From Mycobacterium colombiense (GTDB lineage: Bacteria; Actinomycetota; Actinomycetes; Mycobacteriales; Mycobacteriaceae): 64,000 nt of DNA. The notes beneath the pieces were generated by a model. It made no database searches and was not told the origin of the DNA. It was given only the letters and a program-made list of their open reading frames with translations. How positions within the stretch are numbered: the first letter of the stretch is position 1; the number at the start of each line of letters is the position of its first letter. The DNA lies in assembly GCF_001665835.1 (NCBI RefSeq), contig NZ_LZSX01000011.1, positions 20,898 through 84,897 on the forward strand, given 5' to 3'. Positions 43,426 to 53,105 of this stretch are shown here, one piece after another. The position numbers and the translations under genes are program-made.

Positions 43426-43643
43426 AGTTCCGGCTGGTCGGGCCGTCGCCCCTCGGAGCCGGCGCTGTCCAAACGAGATTTCTTGCGGCGCAACAGCACT
43501 CGTCTGCTGCCATCGGTGTAAAGCCGCACCCTGGTCAACTCCCAGCCGCGGTATTCGGCCTCGATCGACAATCGGGTGGACGCGCTGACCCTGGTCACTT
43601 CCGGTGGCAGGCGCAACGGCGCCCATTCGTATTCGTCGGACAT
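43422..43643 (-). CDS. DUF5703 family protein
   Basis: 73 residues: [56 protein letters not shown] small, basic, single-domain protein of unknown function, conserved upstream of pyrD in mycobacteria. The stop overlaps the pyrD start (GTGA). Confidence 0.8.
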   Translation of the reverse strand: MSDEYEWAPLRLPPEVTRVSASTRLSIEAEYRGWELTRVRLYTDGSRRVLLRRKKSRLDSAGSEGRRPDQPEL

Positions 43644-43687
43644 CTCGGTGTCCCAGCCCGCGGGCAGGCGGCTGCGCCGCGCGGCGG

Positions 43688-44728
43688 TCAACGCGTACCC
43701 GCCGCGTGCTCGACGACCTGAACTCCCGCCCCGGAACCCGACACCACGTACAGGGTGTCTGACGCTTCGTCGAAGGCCAGTGAGTTCGGTTGCTGCACGG
43801 TCGGGTAACGCACCTTTTCGACGGGAATTCCGGTGGATAGATCGTAACCAATGACGATATTGGAAACGGTCTGCGAAACCCAGGCTAACGCGCGGGAGCC
43901 GGCGAGGCCGTACGGTGCCTGCGGAACCGGGTAGGCCTGACGCAGGATCAGCGGGTCCACGCCGTACACCAGCAGCTGGCCGCCGCGGGTATCGGCGACC
44001 AGCACCCGGCCCGCCGGATCGGCGGCCATCGTGGTGGCGCCCCGGCCCGCCCGCAGCGCCTGCTGGGCGTGGCCGTCGGCGTCGATCGTCGTTACCGACG
44101 TCTGCCCTCGGTCCAGCACCACCGTCGTATTGCCTTGTGTGGCAAGCCAATCGACGCGGGCAAAGATCTTGTTGCGGTTGGTGACGGTCGCATTCGTCAC
44201 GGTGCGCGGTGCCTGGGCGGCGAGGGTGTAGACGGCGCCGTCGGCGCTGCCCAGCACCAGCCTGCCGTCGGCGCGCTGCGCCACCGCGGTGAATTCGGTC
44301 TGGGCGGCGTCGGCGACGCGCACCTGGGTCACGCGACCGGTGGACAGCTCGACCGCGAGGTACCCGCCGCGGGCGGCCAGGTAGGCGGTTCCGTGGTCGT
44401 CGTCGGCCAATGCGGTCGCCGGTCCGGGCAGCTCGACGACGCGCGGCGGCGCCTGCGGATCGCCGAAGACGGTGACGCTGGCGGGTGCGGCCGGGTCGTT
44501 GCCCGGCGTCAGGACCGCCAGCTGATGGGTGCCGCCGTCGAAGACCGCCGCCGCGGCGTGACCGGCCAGCGGCCATACCGCCCCGGCCGGCTGCTGCGAG
44601 ACCGGCGGCGACACGGCGGCGTGCGCCGGTTCGATGGTGCGCGGCGCCGTGTCGAGCGGATTCGACGAACACCCGACTACTGGGCTCAGCAAAACCGCGA
44701 TCCCCAAAACACGGCATTGAGCTGCCAT
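43688..44728 (-). CDS. lppL: Lipoprotein LppL
   Basis: 346 residues from ATG 44728. Signal peptide with lipobox VVGC (Cys19), then a beta-propeller-like repeat domain with strands such as [23 protein letters not shown] and [20 protein letters not shown]. Homologous to Rv2138. A TTG at 44755 is an alternative start with AGGGA upstream and would add nine residues. Exported and anchored to the outer face of the cytoplasmic membrane. Confidence 0.9.
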   Translation of the reverse strand: MAAQCRVLGIAVLLSPVVGCSSNPLDTAPRTIEPAHAAVSPPVSQQPAGAVWPLAGHAAAAVFDGGTHQLAVLTPGNDPAAPASVTVFGDPQAPPRVVELPGPATALADDDHGTAYLAARGGYLAVELSTGRVTQVRVADAAQTEFTAVAQRADGRLVLGSADGAVYTLAAQAPRTVTNATVTNRNKIFARVDWLATQGNTTVVLDRGQTSVTTIDADGHAQQALRAGRGATTMAADPAGRVLVADTRGGQLLVYGVDPLILRQAYPVPQAPYGLAGSRALAWVSQTVSNIVIGYDLSTGIPVEKVRYPTVQQPNSLAFDEASDTLYVVSGSGAGVQVVEHAAGTR

Positions 44729-44852
44729 CTTGTGACGAAAATGCCGTGACAGCAATTCTTTTCCCTCGTGGTTCGGCGGTGGAACACAAATTCTAAGGAA
44801 CGCTTCGCATCCAACAGGGCCATGCTGCCTGCGTTCCTCTTTACCGGCGAGG

Positions 44853-44858
44853 TATGGT
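44853..44858 (+). promoter_or_regulatory. Leaderless -10 element of the Rv2137c-like gene
   Basis: TATGGT ends six bases before ATG 44865, the spacing typical of leaderless mycobacterial transcripts. Confidence 0.55.
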
Positions 44859-44864
44859 CAGCTC

Positions 44865-45167
44865 ATGGCCGTCACCGCTGACCGTCATTTGGCGCAGAAT
44901 GAGTTTGCTGTCGAGGACATGTCGACAGGCATTTCCGCTAGCGGATACGGACAAGTCGGTGATGGGCGGAGTTTTTCGTTCCACATCGAGAACCGATCCC
45001 TTGTCGTCGAGGTTTACCGGCCGCGCCTGGCCGGGCCCGTTCCGCAGGCCGACGAGGTGGTCGCCAGGGCCGTCCGCAGCCTGGTCGACATCGACCTCAC
45101 CGACGAGCGCAGCCTGAGCGCTGCGGTGCGCGACTCCGTGGCGCACGCGGAGCCGGTTTCGCGCTAG
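44865..45167 (+). CDS. Conserved hypothetical protein (Rv2137c-like)
   Basis: 100 residues, no membrane segment or known domain; mixed beta/alpha with GRSFSFHIENRSLVVEVYRP in the middle. Start fixed by the leaderless promoter. Its TAG stop is also the first three bases of a 57-bp repeat. In M. tuberculosis uppP follows; here the repeat does. Confidence 0.75.
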   Translation: MAVTADRHLAQNEFAVEDMSTGISASGYGQVGDGRSFSFHIENRSLVVEVYRPRLAGPVPQADEVVARAVRSLVDIDLTDERSLSAAVRDSVAHAEPVSR

Positions 45168-45278
45168 TGGCGATCGCAAGCGCGGCGTAGCCGGGCGCGG
45201 CGGGTCGCCACCATCCCGGGTTAGTGGCGATCGCAAGCGCGGCGTAGCCGGGCGCGGCGGGTCGCCGCCATCCCGCTA
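45165..45278 (+). repeat. 57-bp intergenic element in tandem duplicate
   Basis: Two copies (45165-45221 and 45222-45278), nearly identical, each starting TAGTGGCGATCGCAAGCG. Within a copy, GGCGA pairs with TCGCC over a GC-rich inner hairpin. The first copy starts at the TAG stop of the preceding gene. A shortened relative lies at 47516. Confidence 0.88.
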
Positions 45279-45319
45279 GTCCTGCCCGGACCCGTCCACC
45301 GGGTACCGTCGTGGTCGAT

Positions 45320-46069
45320 ATGACCGTCATCCTGTTACGGCACGGCCGCTCGAGTTCGAACACGGCGGGCGTACTCGCCGGTCGCTCGGAGGGCGTCGAC
45401 CTCGATGACAAGGGCCGTGAACAGGCGGATGGCCTGATCGATCGGATCGGCGATCTGCCGATCCGGGAGCTGGTCAGTTCGCCGCTGCTGCGCTGCCGTC
45501 GCACCCTCGAGCCGTTGGCCGACGCGCTCTGCCTGACGCCGCTCGTCGACGATCGGCTCGCCGAGGTGGACTACGGCGAGTGGACGGGCCGCAAACTCGG
45601 CGAGTTGGTCAGCGAGCCGCTGTGGAAGGTCGTTCAGGCGCATCCCAGCGCGGCGGTGTTCCCCGGCGGCGAAGGCTTGGCGCAGGTGCAGGCGCGGGCC
45701 GTGTTCGCCGTGCGCGAGCACGACCGCCGGCTGACCGCCGAGCACGGCGGCGATGTGCTGTGGGTCGCTTGCACTCACGGTGATGTCATCAAGGCGGTCA
45801 TCGCCGACGCGTATGGCATCCACCTGGACGGGTTCCAGCGCGTCACCGCCGACCCGGCGTCGGTGAGTGTGATCCGCTACACCGAGCTGCGCCCGTTTGT
45901 GTTGCACGTCAACCACACCGGTGCGCGGCTGTCCGCCGCCCTGCGGGCCGGCCCCCCGGCGAAGGAAGACGCGAAGCCCGAAACCGACCCGAAGTCCAAC
46001 GGAGAGCCGCAGGAATCGGCCGCCGCGGTACCGTCCAGCGACGCGGTGGTCGGCGGTTCCACGGATTAA
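45320..46069 (+). CDS. Histidine phosphatase family protein (Rv2135c-like)
   Basis: 249 residues of the phosphoglycerate mutase-like fold. The catalytic RHG motif is at the N-terminus (VILLRHGRSSSN), with supporting EVDYGEWTGRK and the second histidine in ACTHGDVIKAV. A Pro/Glu/Asp-rich tail of about 40 residues follows. Likely a phosphatase rather than a glycolytic mutase; the substrate is unknown. ATG 45320; an in-frame GTG at 45311 is possible. Confidence 0.9.
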   Translation: MTVILLRHGRSSSNTAGVLAGRSEGVDLDDKGREQADGLIDRIGDLPIRELVSSPLLRCRRTLEPLADALCLTPLVDDRLAEVDYGEWTGRKLGELVSEPLWKVVQAHPSAAVFPGGEGLAQVQARAVFAVREHDRRLTAEHGGDVLWVACTHGDVIKAVIADAYGIHLDGFQRVTADPASVSVIRYTELRPFVLHVNHTGARLSAALRAGPPAKEDAKPETDPKSNGEPQESAAAVPSSDAVVGGSTD

Positions 46070-46131
46070 TTCGGCGGCTACCTCCATCGGATCGCACGGC
46101 GGTGGCAACAGCCGGTATTTTGGGAAGTGCC

Positions 46132-46719
46132 ATGGCCCGCGCAATTCACGTCTTCCGCACACCCGACCGCTTCGTGGCCGGGACCGTCGGCCAGCCCGGA
46201 AATCGCACGTTCTACATCCAGGCTGTGCACGACGCCCGAGTGGTGTCGGTGATTTTGGAGAAGCAGCAGGTGGCGGTGCTCTCCGAACGCATCGGTGCGC
46301 TGCTGCTCGAGGTGAACCGCAGGTTCGGTACGCCCGTCCCGCCGGAGCCCGCCGAGATCGAGGACCTCGATCCGTTGGTGACTCCCGTGGACGCCGAGTT
46401 CCGGGTCGGAACGATGGGCCTGGGTTGGGATTCGGAGGCCCAGACGGTAGTGGTCGAGTTGCTGGCGGTCACCGACGCCGAGTTCGACGCGTCGGTGGTG
46501 CTCGACGACACCGAAGAGGGTCCCGACGCGGTGCGGGTGTTCCTGACGCCGGAGTCGGCGCGCCAATTCGCCACCCGCTCCAATCGCGTCATCTCCGCGG
46601 GACGTCCACCGTGTCCGTTGTGCGACGAACCGCTGGACCCGGAGGGCCATATCTGCGCACGCGCCAACGGATATCGGCGCAGTGCGCTGCTCGGGCCTGA
46701 CGATGACCCAGAGGTCTGA
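46132..46719 (+). CDS. DUF3090 family protein (Rv2134c-like)
   Basis: 195 residues. Starts MARAIHVFRTPDRFVAGTVGQPGNRTFYIQA, the DUF3090 hallmark, and ends with a zinc-ribbon-like CPLCDEPLDPEGHICARANG. Function unknown. Its stop overlaps the next gene by 17 bases, suggesting coupling with the kinase-like Rv2133c protein, a linkage seen across actinobacteria. Confidence 0.9.
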   Translation: MARAIHVFRTPDRFVAGTVGQPGNRTFYIQAVHDARVVSVILEKQQVAVLSERIGALLLEVNRRFGTPVPPEPAEIEDLDPLVTPVDAEFRVGTMGLGWDSEAQTVVVELLAVTDAEFDASVVLDDTEEGPDAVRVFLTPESARQFATRSNRVISAGRPPCPLCDEPLDPEGHICARANGYRRSALLGPDDDPEV

Positions 46720-47518
46720 CGACCGTGAGGTGTTGCGCGACGGCGAGCTGACGGTCATCGGACGGATCCGCTCGGCCAGCAACGGCACCTTCCTCTGCGA
46801 ATCGACGCTCGGCGAGTCCAGCGTGCATTGCGTCTACAAGCCGGTTGCCGGCGAGGCGCCGCTGTGGGATTTCCCGGACGGGACGCTCGCCGGCCGCGAA
46901 CGGGCCGCATATCTGGTCTCGGCGAAGTTGGGCTGGAACATCGTGCCCTACACGATCATTCGGCACGGGCCGGCGGGCCCGGGCATGCTGCAGCGGTGGG
47001 TGCAGCAACCCGGCGACGCGGTCGACAGCGAGCCCCGCCCCGGGCCGGATCTGGTCGACCTGTTTCCCGCCGGCACCAGGCAGCCGGGCTACCTGCCGGT
47101 GCTGCGCGCCCTCGACTACGCCGGCGACGAGGTGGTCCTGATGCACGCCGACGACATTCGCCTATGGCGGATGGCGGTGTTCGACGTGCTGGTCAACAAC
47201 GCCGACCGCAAGGGCGGCCACGTGCTGCGCGACCTCGACGGCCACATCTTCGGGGTCGACCACGGCGTGTGCCTGCATGTCGAGGACAAGCTGCGCACGG
47301 TGCTGTGGGGATGGGCCGGCAAGCCGATCGACGATCACACGTGCAAGGCCGTCGCCGGCCTGGTCGACGCGCTGGACGATCAGTTCGGCGACGAGCTGGC
47401 CGAGCAGATCACCCGGGCCGAGATCGCCGCGCTGCGCCTGCGCGCGTGCGCGCTGCTGGACAACCCGGTGATGCCCGGACCCAACCGGCATCGCCCGATT
47501 CCGTGGCCGGCCTTCTAG
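46703..47518 (+). CDS. SCO1664-family kinase-like protein (Rv2133c-like)
   Basis: 271 residues. PI3/4-kinase-like fold: VHCVYKPVAGEAPLWDFPDG (nucleotide lysine), DVLVNNADRKGGHVLRD (catalytic-loop-like) and IFGVDHGVCLH (metal-binding Asp). The substrate is unknown. ATG 46703 lies inside the preceding gene. Its TAG is the start of a shortened copy of the 57-bp repeat. Confidence 0.85.
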   Translation: MTQRSDDREVLRDGELTVIGRIRSASNGTFLCESTLGESSVHCVYKPVAGEAPLWDFPDGTLAGRERAAYLVSAKLGWNIVPYTIIRHGPAGPGMLQRWVQQPGDAVDSEPRPGPDLVDLFPAGTRQPGYLPVLRALDYAGDEVVLMHADDIRLWRMAVFDVLVNNADRKGGHVLRDLDGHIFGVDHGVCLHVEDKLRTVLWGWAGKPIDDHTCKAVAGLVDALDDQFGDELAEQITRAEIAALRLRACALLDNPVMPGPNRHRPIPWPAF

Positions 47519-47546
47519 CGGCGATCGCAAGCGCGGCGCCGCCATC
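47516..47546 (+). repeat. Shortened copy of the stop-abutting repeat
   Basis: TAGCGGCGATCGCAAGCG (one mismatch to the 45165 element over its first 23 bases), then directly the element's CCGCCATC end, as if the middle were deleted. It again begins at a stop codon. Confidence 0.7.
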
Positions 47547-47584
47547 GGTGAAGGCCGCGGTTCGCCGTCGGCGATACTGAAGCG

Positions 47585-48379
47585 GTGAGCCCCGCCGCCG
47601 ACGAGATAACCGATGCCGCCCTGGCCGCCGATCTCGCCGCCGATGCGGGGGAGTTGCTGCTGAAGGTCCGCGACGAAGTCGGCTTCGGGTATCCCTGGGC
47701 GCTGGGCGACGCGGGCGACAGCCTGGCGAACGCGCTGATACTGCGGCGCCTGCACGAGGAGCGGCCCGACGACGCGGTGCTCAGCGAGGAGGCGTACGAC
47801 GATCTGTCCCGCCTCAAACACGACCGCGTGTGGATCATCGACCCGCTGGACGGCACCCGCGAGTTCTCCACGCCCGGCCGCGACGACTGGGCGGTGCACA
47901 TCGCGCTGTGGCAACGCCCTACCGGTGACTCCAGCAATGGCCAGCGCGAAATCACCGACGCGGCGGTGTCGTTGCCGGCCCGCGGGAACATCGTCTACCG
48001 CAGCGACACCGTGACCGCCGGCGCCGCGCGCGCCGGCGTCACCGACACCATCCGCATCGCTGTCAGCGCGACCCGCCCTCCCGCGGTGCTGCACCGGATG
48101 CGGCAGACGCTGCCCATCCAGCCCGTCGCGATCGGCTCGGCCGGCGCGAAGGCGATGGCGATCATCGACGGGCACGTCGACGCCTACGTGCACGCCGGCG
48201 GCCAGTGGGAGTGGGATTCGGCGGCCCCCGCCGGGGTGGTGATGGCCGCCGGGATGCATGCGTCGCGGCTCGACGGATCGCCGATGCGCTACAACCAACT
48301 CGACCCGTATCTGCCCGACTTCGTGATGTGTCGCGCCGAGCTGGCGCCGATCCTGCTGAGCGCCATCCGCGGCGGGTAG
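47585..48379 (+). CDS. cysQ: 3'-phosphoadenosine 5'-phosphate phosphatase CysQ
   Basis: 264 residues of the inositol monophosphatase superfamily: metal sites [16 protein letters not shown] and the signature [14 protein letters not shown], with [16 protein letters not shown] near the C-terminus. It hydrolyses 3'-phosphoadenosine 5'-phosphate made during sulfate assimilation. GTG 47585. M. tuberculosis has a small gene (Rv2132) just upstream; none is seen here. Confidence 0.93.
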   Translation: MSPAADEITDAALAADLAADAGELLLKVRDEVGFGYPWALGDAGDSLANALILRRLHEERPDDAVLSEEAYDDLSRLKHDRVWIIDPLDGTREFSTPGRDDWAVHIALWQRPTGDSSNGQREITDAAVSLPARGNIVYRSDTVTAGAARAGVTDTIRIAVSATRPPAVLHRMRQTLPIQPVAIGSAGAKAMAIIDGHVDAYVHAGGQWEWDSAAPAGVVMAAGMHASRLDGSPMRYNQLDPYLPDFVMCRAELAPILLSAIRGG

Positions 48380-48385
48380 CGGCCG

Positions 48386-49936
48386 TTACCGCCCCAACCG
48401 GCGCCGCCAGTCTTTCGCCGAGAGCACTCGGACCATGTTTTCGACGAGGCTGCCCTTCTTGCGGCTGTAGGGGTACCAGAGCAGCTCCCTTTTCATCGCG
48501 ACCCGGTCGGCGACGATGGCCTTCTGGCGGCAGTATTTGCGGATGCCGTCGGCGCCACCGGAGCGGGAACCGATTCCCGATGCCTTCCAGCCCACCATCG
48601 GAAGCCCGAACTGCAGCAGGCTGGCGATGACGTTGTTGATGTTGACGCTGCCCGTATTCATCTGCCGCGCAACGGACATCGCCTTGTCTTTGTCGCGCGT
48701 CCACACGCTGCCGGACAGCCCCAGGTTGGAGTCGTTGGCCCGCTCGATGGCCTCGGCGACGTCGCGCACTTTCATGACCGGCAGGGTCGGGCCGAAGGTC
48801 TCCTCGCGCATGCAATCCATGTCGTGGTTCACGTCCACCAGCACCGTCGGCTCGTAGAACAGGCCACCGTCGTCGCCCGCCTTGCCGCCGACGAGCACTT
48901 TCGCGCCCTTGCTCACGGCGTCGTCGACGTGGCGGGACACGATCGCGAGTTGCTGCGCGGTGGTCATCGACCCGACCTCGCAAGAATAGTCGTGCGCGGA
49001 GTCCATCCCGTTGCGCAGCGCAGATGTCTTGGCTACCAACTTGTTTACGAACTCGTCGTAGACCGGCTCCTCGACATAGAGTCGCTCCACGGAGATGCAC
49101 ACCTGCCCGGTGTAGACGAAGCCGCCCCACACCGCACCGTCGACGGCGCGGTCGATGTCGGCATCGGCGCACACGATCATCGCGTCCTTGCCGCCGAGCT
49201 CCAGGCTGCAGGGGATCAGCCGCTCCGCGGCCGCGACGGCGATGTGGCGCCCGGTGTTCACCGAACCGGTGAACATCACGTAATCGACCGTATTAACCAG
49301 TGCCGCACCGGTTTCGCCGTAACCGAACACCGCGTCCAGCACGTCCGGCGCGCCGATCTGCTTCCAGCCCTCGACCGCCACCCGCCACGCGAGCGGGGTG
49401 AACTCCGAGGGCTTGGACAGCACGGCGCAGCCGGCCATCAGCGCCGCGGGAATGTCGAGCAGCGGCACCGACAGTGGTCCGTTCCACGGTGTGATCACCC
49501 CGACAAGGGGATAGGGCTGGTAGACCAGGGTCAGCTTCTTGCCCACGTTCGCGGCGCCGTAGGGGTGCACCGTCTGGTCGGCGAGGAATTCGGCGGCGTT
49601 GTCGATCCAGTAGTTGATGATCTGCAGCGCGGCGATCTCCACTCCGGTGTCGCCCCAGGACTTGCCCGTCTCGAGTTGCAGCGGCGTCAGCAGGTCGTCG
49701 CGGTGGTCGAGCATCCAGTCGCGCCACTTGCCCAGCCACCGCGCGCGGCCGTTGATTGGCGTTTGCTGCCATAACGGCTGGGCCTTACGCAGCCGGGCGG
49801 CCACGGCCTCGACTTCGGCGGCCGTCGAGATGGGGACGCTGCCGACGACTTGTGCCGTCGCGGGGCATCTGACCACGACTTCTTGCTGCGCGGCCGCGCC
49901 CGCGGTGTCTGGTCGGTCAGTTGTGCCAGTCGACAT
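48386..49936 (-). CDS. Aldehyde dehydrogenase family protein
   Basis: 516 residues from ATG 49936. NAD(P)-dependent ALDH fold: cofactor site VITPWNGPLSVPL, catalytic Glu in LELGGKDAMI, nucleophile Cys in YTGQVCISVERL, and LREETFGPTLPVMKV-type C-terminal motif. The relatives are succinate-semialdehyde and aromatic aldehyde dehydrogenases; the substrate is not set. Inserted between cysQ and mshC, which are close neighbours in M. tuberculosis, so it is an accessory gene. The ORF is open beyond the chosen start, but those residues cross the mshC promoter duplication. Confidence 0.88.
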   Translation of the reverse strand: MSTGTTDRPDTAGAAAQQEVVVRCPATAQVVGSVPISTAAEVEAVAARLRKAQPLWQQTPINGRARWLGKWRDWMLDHRDDLLTPLQLETGKSWGDTGVEIAALQIINYWIDNAAEFLADQTVHPYGAANVGKKLTLVYQPYPLVGVITPWNGPLSVPLLDIPAALMAGCAVLSKPSEFTPLAWRVAVEGWKQIGAPDVLDAVFGYGETGAALVNTVDYVMFTGSVNTGRHIAVAAAERLIPCSLELGGKDAMIVCADADIDRAVDGAVWGGFVYTGQVCISVERLYVEEPVYDEFVNKLVAKTSALRNGMDSAHDYSCEVGSMTTAQQLAIVSRHVDDAVSKGAKVLVGGKAGDDGGLFYEPTVLVDVNHDMDCMREETFGPTLPVMKVRDVAEAIERANDSNLGLSGSVWTRDKDKAMSVARQMNTGSVNINNVIASLLQFGLPMVGWKASGIGSRSGGADGIRKYCRQKAIVADRVAMKRELLWYPYSRKKGSLVENMVRVLSAKDWRRRLGR

Positions 49937-50051
49937 GGCAACCACCCCGCTCGTGGACGTTGAGCGAATTTGCTCGATACCGGATTCAGCAAACCACAAA
50001 TCGCGCTGCGGCGATATAGCTCGCGATGGGTGTGGCGGCGGGTGATTCAGA

Positions 50052-50140
50052 GCCGCATCGTCGGCGCGCCTAGGCTGATTGCGCGCCTCCTTCTCGGCCC
50101 GCCGCGCGGGCCGCATCGTCGGCGCGCCTAGGCTGATTGC
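50052..50140 (+). repeat. Perfect 31-bp direct repeat duplicating the mshC promoter
   Basis: Identical 31-base blocks at 50052-50082 and 50110-50140 (58-base period), each ending TAGGCTGATTGC. In the second copy TAGGCT (50129-50134) is a -10 element seven bases before ATG 50142, as in leaderless genes; the first copy repeats it at 50071. Confidence 0.88.
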
Positions 50141-50141
50141 C

Positions 50142-51377
50142 ATGCAGTCGTGGTCTTCCCCCCAGGTCCCCGTGTTGTCGGGACGCGGTCCGGAGCTTCG
50201 GCTGTATGACACGTCTGACCGGCAGGTGCGTCCCGTGGCGGCCGGCTCGACCGCCACGATGTACGTCTGCGGCATCACCCCGTACGACGCGACCCATCTG
50301 GGCCACGCGGCGACATATCTGGCGTTCGATCTGGTCTACCGGCAGTGGCTGGATCTCGGCCACGACGTCCACTACGTCCAGAACGTCACCGACATCGACG
50401 ATCCGCTGCTGGAGCGCGCCGAGCGCGACGGCATCGACTGGCGCGACCTGGCCGAGCGTGAGGTGTCGCTGTACCGCGAAGACATGGCGGCGCTGCGCAT
50501 CCTGGCCCCCCGCGAATACGTCGGGGCGACCGAGGCGGTCGCCGAGGTCGTCGAACTCGTCGAGAAGATGCTGGCCTCTGGCGCGGCCTACGTCGTCGAC
50601 GGCGAATACCCTGACATTTACTACCGCGCCGACGCGACTCCGCAGTTCGGCTACGAGTCCGGCTATGACCGCGACACGATGCTGCGACTGTTCGCCGAGC
50701 GGGGGGGTGACCCGCAACGGCTCGGCAAGACCGACCAACTCGATGCCCTGCTCTGGCGGGCTGCGCGGCCGGGGGAGCCCAGCTGGCCCTCACCGTTCGG
50801 CCCCGGCCGGCCGGGCTGGCACGTCGAGTGCGCGGCGATCGCGCTCAGCCGTATCGGCAGCGGCCTGGACATCCAGGGCGGCGGCAGCGACCTGATCTTC
50901 CCGCACCACGAATTCACCGCCGCACATGCCGAATGTGTGCGCGGCGAGCGGAGATTCGCGCGCCACTACGTGCACGCCGGGATGATCGGCTGGGACGGGC
51001 ACAAGATGTCCAAGAGCCGCGGCAATCTGGTGCTGGTGTCGCAGCTGCGCGCCCGGGGTGTCGATCCGGCGGCGATCCGGCTGGGGCTGCTGGCCGGGCA
51101 CTACCGCGGCGACCGGTACTGGAGCGATCAGGTGCTCAACGACGCCGTCGCCCGGCTGCAGCGCTGGCGTGGTGCGACCGGTCTGCCGGCCGGCCCGGAC
51201 GCCGCCGACGTGATCGCGCGGGTGCGGCAATACCTGGCCGATGACCTGAATACTCCCAAAGCCCTTGCTGCGCTTGATGGCTGGACCACCGACGCGCTGG
51301 AATACGGTGGCCACGACGCCGAGGCGCCCAAGTTGGTGGCGACCGCCGTCGATGCGCTACTGGGCGTGGCCCTCTAG
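50142..51377 (+). CDS. mshC: L-cysteine:1D-myo-inositol 2-amino-2-deoxy-alpha-D-glucopyranoside ligase MshC
   Basis: 411 residues; joins cysteine to GlcN-inositol in mycothiol synthesis. It is a cysteinyl-tRNA synthetase relative lacking the tRNA-binding tail: HIGH-like [16 protein letters not shown] motif [11 protein letters not shown], and zinc ligands in [20 protein letters not shown] and [13 protein letters not shown] 50142 directly follows the duplicated promoter block. Core synteny ends here. Confidence 0.96.
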   Translation: MQSWSSPQVPVLSGRGPELRLYDTSDRQVRPVAAGSTATMYVCGITPYDATHLGHAATYLAFDLVYRQWLDLGHDVHYVQNVTDIDDPLLERAERDGIDWRDLAEREVSLYREDMAALRILAPREYVGATEAVAEVVELVEKMLASGAAYVVDGEYPDIYYRADATPQFGYESGYDRDTMLRLFAERGGDPQRLGKTDQLDALLWRAARPGEPSWPSPFGPGRPGWHVECAAIALSRIGSGLDIQGGGSDLIFPHHEFTAAHAECVRGERRFARHYVHAGMIGWDGHKMSKSRGNLVLVSQLRARGVDPAAIRLGLLAGHYRGDRYWSDQVLNDAVARLQRWRGATGLPAGPDAADVIARVRQYLADDLNTPKALAALDGWTTDALEYGGHDAEAPKLVATAVDALLGVAL

Positions 51378-51399
51378 CCGAACGATGGTATGCCGTCGG

Positions 51400-52611
51400 T
51401 CAGGCCGGCAGAGCCGTTCCCGCGCCGGGTCCATCCGGGTTGACCTGCGTGGCCGCCGTCAGCGCGGGCGTCCACCATTTCGCCAGCGCCAACAGATCGA
51501 CGGCTTCCTCGTAGAGGTTTGTTGAACGGGAGCGCACGGCCAAATCCCTATCGGGTGTCTCGGGTCGATGTCCGACGGCCTTGGCCTCGGCGGCGTGCGC
51601 CAGCTCGAAAGCGGTTGTCGCGGAGCCCTGTTCGTCGGCCGGCACGGAGTTTTCGTGGAGAAATTGGGCTAGCTGGTCCGAAGCCGTACTACCCACATAG
51701 TGGCGCAGCTGCAGGATCGCGTCGCGGATTTCGATGACGGTTTGGTGCAGCTGGAGAGTGGTCTTCTGAAATCGCCGGTGATCATGCTCGATACTGAAAC
51801 TGCTTTCCGGCACCACGGTTGTCATGCTGAGCCGCAATGGCTGCAAACTCTTCCAGGTGCGGCTGATGCGGTCCAACCCAAAGAACGAATGCAGCCTGAC
51901 TACGAGCGGCACCGCGCCGAAGAGATAGACGATGAGGGCCATCCATAGGAATTCCGATCCATGAACCCGGCCCCGGAATTCAACGGTGTGGGTCCAGCCG
52001 AGCTGGTCGCTCACCGCCAGAAGCAGTGCCTCCAGGCAGGCTGCCGCCGTCACGAGAACTGCAAGGATTCCGGCGGCGGCGAGCAGCATTTCGCGACGCT
52101 CGGTGGCTCTTATCAGCTCGGAGAAGAACATCCACAGCAGCCGCGTCACCAAGATGACGATCATGGTCAGATACAAGCTCAGCGCCAAGATCGCGTCCCA
52201 GCCGCCGGACACCTCGAACGTCTGGCCCGCAACGCGCGCACGGGTACCCGCACCCAGGAATGCCACAGATAACGCGACGGCGGCCAGGCGGTAATAGCGG
52301 TGACTGCGGCGTGTTTCCTCCGGTGAGATCTTGTTCCACAGCATGGTGAACCCGACGAATTCACCGCACGCCAAAATCATTGCGACGCAAGATAATTGCT
52401 GGGCGGTGGTGACGGTCATGAGAGTGCTTTTGGACAGCACCGCTTCGACCTTGCGCTCACGCAGGAGCTGGGCCAGCAGCAGCCAAGCCATCACATTGTT
52501 GAGGTAAGTCTGGTACAGGTTGGCCCTGCACCATCGGAAACGCGCCGCGAGAACGATCACCATGATCGTGATCACGGGCCACGCGATGATGCCTGGGATG
52601 CTGGAGGTCAC
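51400..52611 (-). CDS. Multi-pass membrane protein (MAB_1171c / DUF6545-like)
   Basis: 403 residues. About seven membrane helices in the first 240 residues (from IPGIIAWPVITIMVIVLAA to FLWMALIVYLFGAVPLVV), then a cytoplasmic C-terminal domain of about 160 residues starting near RISRTWKSLQPL and rich in helix-forming segments. It resembles proteins annotated as MAB_1171c-type putative transporters, often found with XRE and ImmA genes. GTG 52611 overlaps the ImmA stop (GTGA), so it is the third gene of a coupled unit. Confidence 0.8.
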   Translation of the reverse strand: MTSSIPGIIAWPVITIMVIVLAARFRWCRANLYQTYLNNVMAWLLLAQLLRERKVEAVLSKSTLMTVTTAQQLSCVAMILACGEFVGFTMLWNKISPEETRRSHRYYRLAAVALSVAFLGAGTRARVAGQTFEVSGGWDAILALSLYLTMIVILVTRLLWMFFSELIRATERREMLLAAAGILAVLVTAAACLEALLLAVSDQLGWTHTVEFRGRVHGSEFLWMALIVYLFGAVPLVVRLHSFFGLDRISRTWKSLQPLRLSMTTVVPESSFSIEHDHRRFQKTTLQLHQTVIEIRDAILQLRHYVGSTASDQLAQFLHENSVPADEQGSATTAFELAHAAEAKAVGHRPETPDRDLAVRSRSTNLYEEAVDLLALAKWWTPALTAATQVNPDGPGAGTALPA

Positions 52612-53105
52612 TGGCGGCGGAAGAAGGCGCTACGCATCATCGAGTGACGTTCGGCGGCCTCGGCGGCGGCGATCAGCAACAGAGAAGCGAACATCTCGGC
52701 ATCGCGCTCCTGGTCACCGGCGTAGTTGCTGCGTCCCAAGACCGCGCGCACCGTGTCGGGATCGAGGTCGGGCAAGGCCTGGCACACGGCCGCATCGCAG
52801 GCGTGGCTGGCGCTGCGGCCATGGCCCAGGAGGATATGACCGATCTCGTGGCCCACAATCTGGTCGATGTGGTAGTCGGTGGTTCCGGTCTCATGCAGGA
52901 TGACGTCTTCGTTGTCGCAGGCCAGCCATATCCCACACGGGCTGTCCGCCAGCGCCGCCGTATCCACCGGGACGAGCCGGATGGCCCGACCGCGCATTTG
53001 GCCCAAGTTGTCGATGAAAACGTTCCGGTCCCAGGGCACCGGGATCGGGAGCTTGCGCGTCAGCGCAAGTATGTCAACGTTTGATGCCGGCATCGAGCTG
53101 ATCAT
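52608..53105 (-). CDS. ImmA/IrrE-family metallopeptidase
   Basis: 165 residues with a zinc peptidase motif HEIGH at residues 86-90 (IVGHEIGHILLGHG) and a downstream acidic helix (QERDAEMFASLLL) supplying the third ligand. ImmA-type proteases switch XRE repressors off by cleavage, as in ICEBs1, and IrrE/PprI does so for DdrO. ATG 53105 lies 32 bases inside the XRE gene (a second ATG at 53093 still overlaps), so the two are coupled. Cytoplasmic. Confidence 0.9.
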   Translation of the reverse strand: MISSMPASNVDILALTRKLPIPVPWDRNVFIDNLGQMRGRAIRLVPVDTAALADSPCGIWLACDNEDVILHETGTTDYHIDQIVGHEIGHILLGHGRSASHACDAAVCQALPDLDPDTVRAVLGRSNYAGDQERDAEMFASLLLIAAAEAAERHSMMRSAFFRRQ

